From: Gammaproteobacteria bacterium
Lineage (GTDB): Bacteria; Pseudomonadota; Gammaproteobacteria; Steroidobacterales; SZUA-146
Assembly (NCBI GenBank): GCA_013002925.1
Contig: JABDLQ010000195.1
Span: 1 to 7,468, forward strand
Length of the DNA: 7,468 nucleotides
Direction: 5' to 3'
Position numbers and translations under genes: made by a program. Of this stretch, positions 1 to 7,000 are shown in pieces. The number at the start of each line of letters is the position of its first letter. The stretch's first letter is position 1. The notes under the pieces are model-generated. The model searched no databases. It was not told the DNA's origin and saw only the letters and a program-made list of their open reading frames with translations.

Positions 1-71
1 CACAACACATTCAATATGACCAGTTCAGCCCGGGTCGGTGTAACCGCAGTATCTGAATCATCCGATTTCAT
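1..71 (-). CDS. BlaI/MecI/CopY-family transcriptional repressor, N-terminal fragment (cut by left edge)
   Basis: Reading the minus strand from the ATG at 71-69, the frame stays open to the window edge and gives 23 residues that start MKSDDSDTAV and continue TPTRAELVILNVL. The P-T-x-A-E-L-x-I-L-x-x-L pattern is the hallmark first helix of the winged-helix domain in BlaI/MecI/CopY (penicillinase repressor) proteins, where a Trp usually follows; the truncated next codon begins TG, which is compatible with TGG. Members are dimeric DNA-binding repressors, often paired with a BlaR1/MecR1-type M56 membrane peptidase that cleaves them; any such partner would lie outside this window. The ATG has no strong Shine-Dalgarno sequence. 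A GTG ten codons upstream (101-99) is in frame but sits directly after a stop and looks less likely. The assignment rests on about a dozen residues, so it is probable but not certain. Confidence 0.62.
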   Translation of the reverse strand, partial: MKSDDSDTAVTPTRAELVILNVL

Positions 72-411
72 TACATTTGCCAGGTGCGGATGACAATGCA
101 CCTACACTACACCGGCAACAAACGAAAGTCGACGTAGATCATGCGTATTAAGAAAAAGTGGAAGCGTTGCACCAACTGACTGCTAAGCGACTGTTTGTAA
201 GAGTAATTTATTTTACGATTAAAGTGGCTACCTTGGGGTGTAATTGTACATTCGCGACTTTATTAGACATAATACATAAATTTACTGACAGATATTTTCA
301 CATGGGTGTGGCATCATAAAATGTCGCAGTGTAATAAAAAATAACGCTGTCAGACTCAATCGGGATGTCGCCATTGTACGGGTACGCAACATCGGTGGCG
401 GTTGAGATCAT
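72..411. other. Divergent intergenic region, AT-rich, no gene found
   Basis: This spacer of about 340 bp lies between the starts of the repressor-like gene (leftward) and the PAS-GGDEF-EAL gene (rightward), so it must hold both promoters. The part from about 195 to 345 is clearly richer in A and T than the flanking genes. The open frames inside are very short, for example 12 codons from the ATG at 141 and 16 codons from the ATG at 365, and neither has a good ribosome binding site. A separated inverted repeat, CTGACAG at 285-291 and CTGTCAG at 347-353, has a 55-base loop and may be chance. I see no riboswitch consensus, tRNA or terminator here. Confidence 0.7.
244..273 (+). promoter_or_regulatory. 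Weak candidate sigma70-type promoter for the PAS-GGDEF-EAL gene
   Basis: TTGTAC (244-249) and CATAAT (268-273) are separated by 18 bases. The -10 element matches TATAAT at 5 of 6 positions, but the -35 matches only 3 of 6. It would give a 5' leader of about 130 bases ahead of the start at 412. It is the best pair I could find by eye in this spacer; AT-rich DNA readily produces such matches by chance. Confidence 0.25.
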
Positions 412-2907
412 ATGACTGATAATAATAAGAACAATCTGAGCGTCTTGGACGGCCCTTCTATGCCGAGTGTGCAGGATTCTTCTATCTCAAATTCAGTCTC
501 TGAAGAACTGCTGGAAGACGCACGTGTAGCCACCTGGAAGTTATCGATCGATGGCACACACAGCTCCTGGTCACCCCGGCATCCGGCATGGCTGCCAAAA
601 AAAGCGCTAAAATCTCTGGCGGCATTTCTGCAGCATGTGCATGCTGACGATCGCAAGTACTTCACCCGTGCAATCGCTGATACTTCACAGCAACGCTTCG
701 AAACGCAATTACGCGTGCGGGGATCTGACGGCGACTTATGGGTTCACGTAAACGGCCGGCGTGATCCAGATGACAGCTCCCAGGTCATGCTGGTTTTACG
801 TGACGCATCGGCTATCAAAAGTCTCCAGCACACTCTGCAAACACAGATTCAACTCAATCAGGAAATTGTTCGCGACACGGAGGCAATTGCATTCGAAGTA
901 GACCTGCCAAACTGGACTATCCGGCATATCGATCGTCAGGTCGAAGCCATGTTCGGTTATCCTGCTTCAGACTGGCTGCGACGCGACACCTTTTTACGCA
1001 ACGCAGTACTTGCCGAGGACTGGGAGCGGTTTCAGAATATCGATGAGCAAATTGTTGATGACAATCACCGTTTCATGTTTGATTTTCGTATCAGAAATGC
1101 AAATGGTGAAATTCAGTGGGTGCGCTGCGCCGGTCGCCAGGTGCCTGCCGGCCCACACTCCCCCGCTCGAGCGCGCGGCGTGTTTCAGGATGTTTCTGAG
1201 GCGCGTATCGCCATAGAAGCTCGTGAGGTCAGCGAAAACCAGCTGAATATGTTGTATGACCAGAATCCTTCCATGTTTTTCAGCATGGATAGCGCCGGAG
1301 TCATCCTGTCGGTCAACCGCTATGGCGCCGAGCACCTTGGGTACCGACGCGAGGAACTCATCGGACGTAACATTGAGGATTTACATCTCCCATCGCAGCG
1401 TGTTGCCGCGCACGAAAATTTTGTTGGCTGCACCGACACGGATGGCGACGTCAATCACTGGGAAACCTGCCTGATGCGCCATGACGGGTCGCCATTGTGG
1501 GTGCGCGTGGCCGCGCGCTCTGTGGCGCAAGGTGAGATGAACGGAATTCTTGCCGTTTGCGAAGACATCACGGAAGCCCGTGCACTGTCAGACAAACTTG
1601 AGTATCAAAGCCGATTTGATTTACTGACGGGTCTGGCCAATCGCAGCAGCTTCGAGCACAGCCTGGAAGAAGCACTAACGACGTCCAAGAAAAACCTGTG
1701 GGAACATGTGTTGTGCTACCTTGATATCGATCAGTTCAAAATTATTAATGATGCGTGCGGGCACAGTGCGGGTGACCAGATGTTGCGACGGGTAGGCCGT
1801 ATGTTTTCGCGTCATCTGCGCGAAGAAGATGTATTGGCGCGCCTTGGCGGTGATGAATTTGGCATTCTGTTCTACCGCTGTGATCTTGATAATGCACGCC
1901 GCCGCGCCGAGCAGATCAATCAACAGCTGGCAAGCCAGCGCTTTAAATGGGACGACCAAAAATTTCGGGTCACCTCCAGTGTTGGAATCGTAGCCATCAA
2001 TCATCGCAGCGAAAGTGTCGAAACACTGCTGCGAATTGCTGATACCGCCTGTTATGCAGCAAAAGACGCCGGGCGTAACCGGATCTACTGCTATGAAGAA
2101 GATGACGATGTCGAAATCACCCGCCGTCACGGGGAAATGAGCTGGATTGCGCGGTTGCAGGCGGCACTTGATCATGATGGATTTCAGATGTACAGCCAGG
2201 TCATATTGCCGCTGGATGCGTCGTTAGATAACCCGTTTGCAATTGAAGTCCTGTTACGTCTGGACGATGATGATGATGGGGATATCGTGCATCCCGAGCG
2301 TTTTATACGTGCTGCTGAGAACTATCATATTGCTACCCGGATTGACACATGGGTGTGCACGAAAGTTATCGAGTTCTTCGAGCATCACGCAGATTACCTT
2401 GCAGCGCTGGATTTCATTTGCGTAAACCTGTCCGCGCAGTCAGTCACGGACCTTGAGTTTCAGAGCCATCTCGTTAGCCTCCTGCAGGATCGCAAGAACA
2501 TTGCGAGTCATTTATGTTTTGAAATTACCGAAACCGGAGTCATTGAAAACATTGAAGCTGCCACCGAATTCATCAGCAGCCTCAAAGCGCTGGGATGCCG
2601 CTTTGCTCTGGATGACTTCGGAAGCGGTGTGTCGTCGTTTGCTTATCTGAAAAATCTTGAAGTTGATATCGTAAAAATTGACGGCATGTTTGTGAAACAT
2701 ATGGTTGGCGACCCGATAGATCAGGCACTGGTCAGCTCAATCAATGAAATTGGACACGCAATGGGCAAAAAAACCATCGCCGAGTTTGTTGAAGATGAAG
2801 ACACCCAGCACAAGCTTAAACAACTGGGTGTTGATTTTGCCCAGGGGTTTCATATCCACAAACCCGAACCTCTTGAGCAATATTTACGCAATCACATTAA
2901 TAAGTAA
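412..2907 (+). CDS. PAS-PAS-PAS-GGDEF-EAL cyclic-di-GMP turnover protein
   Basis: This 831-residue protein is a cytosolic sensor-type enzyme of cyclic-di-GMP metabolism. Order of domains: a degenerate PAS-like segment (about 35-135), a PAS_3-like domain (about 150-270), a third PAS (about 278-395, starting near YDQNPSMFF), GGDEF (about 400-560) and EAL (about 575-830). The GGDEF part has DLLTGLANR (403-411), LDIDQFK (437-443), an intact GGDEF (479-483) and an I-site RxxD (470-473, REED) at the correct spacing. The EAL part keeps the expected metal and substrate residues: E612 (in EVL rather than EAL), N672, E704/E707, D734-D735, K755, E791/E794 and Q811. Both activities therefore look possible; in many hybrids the GGDEF only regulates the phosphodiesterase. 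No signal peptide or membrane segment is visible, so the PAS domains probably sense an intracellular cue, which cannot be named. The start is supported by a modest GAGA (404-407) five bases or so upstream. An acidic run, DDDDDGD (618-624), follows the EVL motif. Confidence 0.96.
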   Translation: MTDNNKNNLSVLDGPSMPSVQDSSISNSVSEELLEDARVATWKLSIDGTHSSWSPRHPAWLPKKALKSLAAFLQHVHADDRKYFTRAIADTSQQRFETQLRVRGSDGDLWVHVNGRRDPDDSSQVMLVLRDASAIKSLQHTLQTQIQLNQEIVRDTEAIAFEVDLPNWTIRHIDRQVEAMFGYPASDWLRRDTFLRNAVLAEDWERFQNIDEQIVDDNHRFMFDFRIRNANGEIQWVRCAGRQVPAGPHSPARARGVFQDVSEARIAIEAREVSENQLNMLYDQNPSMFFSMDSAGVILSVNRYGAEHLGYRREELIGRNIEDLHLPSQRVAAHENFVGCTDTDGDVNHWETCLMRHDGSPLWVRVAARSVAQGEMNGILAVCEDITEARALSDKLEYQSRFDLLTGLANRSSFEHSLEEALTTSKKNLWEHVLCYLDIDQFKIINDACGHSAGDQMLRRVGRMFSRHLREEDVLARLGGDEFGILFYRCDLDNARRRAEQINQQLASQRFKWDDQKFRVTSSVGIVAINHRSESVETLLRIADTACYAAKDAGRNRIYCYEEDDDVEITRRHGEMSWIARLQAALDHDGFQMYSQVILPLDASLDNPFAIEVLLRLDDDDDGDIVHPERFIRAAENYHIATRIDTWVCTKVIEFFEHHADYLAALDFICVNLSAQSVTDLEFQSHLVSLLQDRKNIASHLCFEITETGVIENIEAATEFISSLKALGCRFALDDFGSGVSSFAYLKNLEVDIVKIDGMFVKHMVGDPIDQALVSSINEIGHAMGKKTIAEFVEDEDTQHKLKQLGVDFAQGFHIHKPEPLEQYLRNHINK

Positions 2908-2916
2908 GCTCAAATT

Positions 2917-2928
2917 GGCAATATTGCC
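2917..2928. repeat. Perfect 12-bp palindrome GGCAATATTGCC between convergent genes
   Basis: GGCAAT is followed directly by its reverse complement ATTGCC. It fills much of the 27-bp gap between the stop codons of the PAS-GGDEF-EAL gene and the FHA-GGDEF gene. It lacks a loop and a T-tract, so it is not a standard intrinsic terminator. It could be a protein-binding dyad or chance. No other terminator is visible in this gap. Confidence 0.4.
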
Positions 2929-2934
2929 GTGCTG

Positions 2935-3888
2935 CTACTCGCTGACGCGATTGCGTCCCTGCCGTTTGGCGCGATACATGGCCTCATCAGCGGCGCTGAT
3001 TGCCTCATCAATAGAGTTAAATTCGGCAGCATTTCTCGTAACGATTCCAATGGATACCTGCGATGGAATGCGGCGCTGCTCATAACGCAACCCCAGCGAG
3101 CTGATTTGTTCGCAAAGCCGGTCACAAAAAATAAACGCATCGTCGCGGCTGGTGTCCGGCAACAGCATGATAAACTCTTCACCACCAAATCGTGCCAGTT
3201 GATCACTCGTGCGGATTTGCGCACGCAGTGCATTGGCAACCTGCTGTATCACATAATCACCTGCGGCATGTCCAAAACGGTCGTTCACACTTTTGAAATG
3301 ATCAATATCAATCATCACGAAACTCAGTGGCCGGTTCGCCGTCAGACTTTCAGCTAATAATGTGGACGCGGCGCGGTAGAATTGGCGTCGATTGGGTATG
3401 CCGGTGAGCTCGTCCGTATGCGCTGCCTCGATAAGTTGTCTTTCTTCTTTTATTTCTACCGGTGCACGATATTCGACACGCATTACAAAACTACCGACGC
3501 GCAGGCGCCCCGACGGCGGCAAAACACAGTGGTCAATCGACTCACCATCAACCTGCGTGCCATTGGTCGACCCAAGGTCTTCCACGTAGATACCGTCTTT
3601 GCTCCTGCGCACGCGACAGTGGCGCCGTGATATCTGGGCATCGGGCAACGTCACATCGGCATCTGAGCCGCGCCCAATCACCAGACCGTCTGCCGTGATC
3701 GCATAGCGATCCTTGTTTTCACGGGGGTGGATAATATGTAAATAGGGCTGATTATCCCCCATCAGCATCGTCACATCCGGCGCACGGGCAATGACAGTGC
3801 GATCTTCAGAACTGGCAGGCGGTGATAACCGTTGACGGGGCATAGGCTCAGACTTGTGGATTGAAAACTCCAGCTCATTATTGTACAT
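2935..3888 (-). CDS. FHA-GGDEF diguanylate cyclase
   Basis: This 317-residue soluble protein joins a forkhead-associated phosphopeptide-binding domain to a diguanylate cyclase that makes cyclic-di-GMP from two GTP. The FHA domain (about 48-140) shows the conserved G-R (72-73), SRRH (87-90) and STNGT (107-111) residues that bind phosphothreonine. The GGDEF domain (about 155-317) has DELTGIPNRR (159-168), the metal-binding D194 in MIDIDHFK, the active-site GGEEF (235-239) and an intact inhibitory I-site RTSD (226-229). No catalytic residue seems missing, so it is probably active and product-inhibited, with activity or location controlled through a Ser/Thr-phosphorylated partner (inference from FHA function). 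No kinase lies in the window. The chosen ATG at 3888-3886 has no clear Shine-Dalgarno; the ATG of Met16 (3843-3841) is an alternative that would leave both domains whole. It is convergent with the hybrid gene to its left and divergent from the cytochrome gene. Confidence 0.95.
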   Translation of the reverse strand: MYNNELEFSIHKSEPMPRQRLSPPASSEDRTVIARAPDVTMLMGDNQPYLHIIHPRENKDRYAITADGLVIGRGSDADVTLPDAQISRRHCRVRRSKDGIYVEDLGSTNGTQVDGESIDHCVLPPSGRLRVGSFVMRVEYRAPVEIKEERQLIEAAHTDELTGIPNRRQFYRAASTLLAESLTANRPLSFVMIDIDHFKSVNDRFGHAAGDYVIQQVANALRAQIRTSDQLARFGGEEFIMLLPDTSRDDAFIFCDRLCEQISSLGLRYEQRRIPSQVSIGIVTRNAAEFNSIDEAISAADEAMYRAKRQGRNRVSE

Positions 3889-3958
3889 CGGGAACTGTCA
3901 GGATGCGATTCAGCGCGGTGTGCGGTAGTCACTACGGCACATAAACAGTTACTTAACG

Positions 3959-3971
3959 CTGAAATTTTCAG
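3959..3971. promoter_or_regulatory. Inverted repeat CTGAAA-T-TTTCAG in divergent promoter region
   Basis: Six-base arms surround one central base in the spacer between the divergent FHA-GGDEF and cytochrome genes. A related half, CTGAAATATTTTT, recurs at 4051-4063 near the cytochrome start. The location, upstream of both genes, would suit an operator, but the sequence is short and AT-rich and no regulator is identified. Confidence 0.25.
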
Positions 3972-3997
3972 GACCGCACTGGCTGGGGTACACTGGA

Positions 3998-4027
3998 GTG
4001 ACGGAGCTGGCACTAATGGCCGATAAT
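3998..4027 (+). promoter_or_regulatory. Candidate sigma70-type promoter for the cytochrome/propeller gene
   Basis: GTGACG (3998-4003, 4 of 6 to TTGACA) and GATAAT (4022-4027, 5 of 6 to TATAAT) are 18 bases apart. Transcription would start near 4034, leaving a leader of about 50 bases before the ATG at 4087. Position and spacing are reasonable; the call is by eye only. Confidence 0.4.
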
Positions 4028-4075
4028 TTTAAAGCCAAGTTCCCGGAAACCTGAAATATTTTTGCTCCTGGCCTT

Positions 4076-4080
4076 GAGGG
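4076..4080 (+). promoter_or_regulatory. Ribosome binding site GAGGG for the cytochrome/propeller gene
   Basis: GAGGG lies six bases ahead of the ATG at 4087 and fixes that start, which is also followed immediately by a good signal peptide. Confidence 0.7.
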
Positions 4081-4086
4081 CTTCTA

Positions 4087-7000
4087 ATGCGATTATCAAA
4101 CTGGCTATTGCTGGCCGTTATAACGAATCTGCTCACTTTTATTACGCCCGATGTCGAAGGACAGGTTAACTACCTGCATTTTGAAAGTGGTCACGTCCGT
4201 CCGCTTGCCATGTCGCCGGACAAAGAGACGCTGATCGCGGTAAACACTTCGGACAATCACATCGAGATTTTTTCCCTGCGCAACGACGGCATGGTACTGG
4301 AAGCATCACTGGCGGTCGGTATGGAGCCTGTCGCGGTCGCTTTCAGGAACAACTCTGAGGCCTGGGTGGTTAATCACTTGTCGGACAGCATCAGTGTCGT
4401 TGAACTTGGAACGATACCGCACGTTACAAGAACCTTACTGGTCGGCGATGAGCCCCGAGACATCGTGTTTACGGCCAACGATCGGGCGTTTATTACAACT
4501 GCACACCGCGGACAGCATCGCACCGATCCGTCTGTCAGCGCGGTCACTGGCGCAGGTGATCCCCAATTGACCACGGCCAGCGTACCCCGCGCTGATGTGT
4601 GGGTATTTGATGCTGCGAACCCCGGTGCCGCGGTGGGAGGTGTGCCGCTTAAAATCGTCGAGTTGTTTGGAGATACGCCGCGAGCGCTGACAGTCAGCCC
4701 GGATGGCAACACTGTATATGCAGCAGTGTTTATGTCCGGTAACAAAACTGCGGTGGTCAATGAAGGCTCGGTATGTAACGGCTTTGGTTCCAGCGAATGC
4801 GCAGGCGATGGCGTGACCTCACCCAACGGTCTGCCGGGAGGCAATCTGCCTGGCGGAATGCCCGGCCCGACAACAGACGTTCATGGTGATCCGGCACCAG
4901 AGACTGGCCTGATCGTAAAATACGACGACACCAGCGGTGAATGGCGCGATCAGGAAGATCGCAACTGGTCCAATGGTATTCGCTTTACTCTACCGGATTA
5001 TGATGTGTTCGAAATCGACGCGAACACGCTGAACCAGACTGCGAGCCACAGCGGCATCGGCACCACCATTTTTAATATGTTGACGGATCCAGGCACGGGA
5101 AACGTTTACATCACCAATACCGAGGCTATCAACGAGGTTCGCTTTGAAGGTCCCGGTGTGTTTGGCGGCTCCACCGTGCAAGGCAACCTGGCACAAAGCC
5201 GGATTACTGCACTGACTTCGACCGGCAAGATCGTGCGCCATCTCAATGGCCACATTGATTATGCCGTGACTCCGGCACCAGCCGGCACCAGTGACCATTC
5301 ATTGGCAACGCCGCTTGGCATGGCGTTGAGTTTGGATGGGCAGACGCTATATGTTGCTGCATTTGGCTCTGCCAGAATTGGAGTGCTGGCGACTGACGCT
5401 ATACTGAATGATACGCTCGATCCTGCCACTGACAGCGCCGGCTATTTTGATGTACCGGGTGGCGGCCCCACTGCAGTGTTGCTCGATGATCAGCGAAATC
5501 GCCTGTATATCACAACAAGATTCGATAACAGTGTAGTTGCACTAAACGCCACTACGGGCAATGTCATCGCAACGCGCTCATTGCATAACCCGGAACCTGA
5601 CAGCGTGATTGACGGTCGCCCGTTTTTATACGACGCAAACCTGACGTCATCCAATGGCGAAGCCTCGTGTTCGTCGTGCCACATCTTTGGCGACATGGAC
5701 GGACTGGCCTGGGATTTGGGTAACCCGGACGATGAGGTCATCACTAATCCATTAACCATCAATCTCTTTGCTATTGCAACGTTACAGGGGTCGTCTACGA
5801 TCAACGGTACCGGCAGCTTGAATGAGTTGCATCCGATGAAGGGACCGATGACGACGCAGACCTTGCGCGGCATGTCGAATTCCGGTGCCATGCACTGGCG
5901 TGGTGATCGCTCCGTGGGCGTATTTGGTACGAATGCTACAGACGAGTCCGTATCATTTCTTAACTTTAATGTCGCTTTCCCGGGGCTGGTCGGTCGCAGT
6001 GCACCTTTAACGGTTACGCAAATGGGCGAGTTTACCGATTTTGCCCTAAGCCTCGCATTACCTCCAAACCCGGTCAGGAACCTGGACAACTCGCATAGCA
6101 CAATGGCGCAGGCCGGCCGTGATTTTTACCTCGGCACGCGACTCTCGGATGGTGCACCGATTAATTTCACTGGCGATCCTAACGGAGACGGCTTCACGTG
6201 TAATGGCTGTCATGAACTGAATGCGTCACTCGGTCGCTTTGGCACGTCGACTCATGCCAGTTTTGAGGCCGAGGAACAAATTCTGAAAATCCCTCATTTG
6301 CGCAACATGTACCAGAAAGTCGGCATGTTTGGCATGCCCAATGTCGATTTCTTTTTGCCGGGTGATAACAGTCATCAGGGTGATCAGGTGCGTGGCACCG
6401 GCTTTTTACACGACGGTAGCGCCGACACCCTGTTCCGTTTTTTCAGCGCCGATGTATTTGCCGATCAATTTGGAGTTGGTTTTATCGACGATCAGGATCG
6501 CCTTGAAATGGAACAGTTCATGATGGAGTTTGATACCGATCTGGCCCCCGTCGTCGGCCAGCAGGTTACCCTGACCGACACCAATGCAGCGCAGGTAGAC
6601 GCACGCATAGACCTGTTGCTGGCGCGCGCTGGCACGGCCTTTACATCGGCAATACTTGGCGGCGGTGTCACCGAAGCCGACATCATCGCAAACGGTGTCA
6701 TTGATGGCGTGGCAAAAAGTTGGCAACGTTTGGCAGACGGCACCTTTCAAAGCGATTTGGCCAGTGAAACAACGCTGTCAGCGACAGCGCTGCGTGAGTC
6801 TGTGACTGCCGCTGGCGATCGGTTAACGTTTACCGCATTGCCACCAGGTTACGGTACACGAGCCGGCATTGATCGCGACCTGGATGGTGTCCTGAACCGC
6901 GATGATAATTGTCCTGCCATTGCCAATGATTTACAGCTGGATGACGATGGCGACAACGTGGGCAACCTTTGTGACAACTGCACACTCGCTGGCAATCCTA

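Noticed and set aside
141..179. Twelve-codon basic peptide frame starting MRIKKKWKRC
   Set aside because: Too short, with no Shine-Dalgarno sequence and no supporting context.
312..332. TGGCAT followed by GTCGCAG as a possible sigma54 promoter
   Set aside because: The -12 half does not match TTGC at the required spacing from the -24 half.
285..353. Separated inverted repeat CTGACAG / CTGTCAG as a possible hairpin or looping operator
   Set aside because: Seven-base arms with a 55-base loop in AT-rich DNA are easily found by chance.
72..411. Possible c-di-GMP riboswitch ahead of the hybrid gene
   Set aside because: I could not find the conserved GEMM core elements or a matching stem arrangement.
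1675..2175. Long minus-strand open frame (166 codons) inside the PAS-GGDEF-EAL gene
   Set aside because: It lies wholly opposite a well-supported coding region with intact GGDEF motifs, and its translation shows no recognisable domain.
2929..3357. Plus-strand open frame of 142 codons opposite the FHA-GGDEF gene
   Set aside because: The minus frame contains the complete GGDEF domain through the same stretch; the plus frame has no domain and no convincing ribosome binding site.
5490..6101. Minus-strand open frame of 203 codons opposite the heme region
   Set aside because: It is a shadow of the cytochrome gene, whose frame carries both CxxCH sites and conserved motifs; the antisense product resembles nothing.
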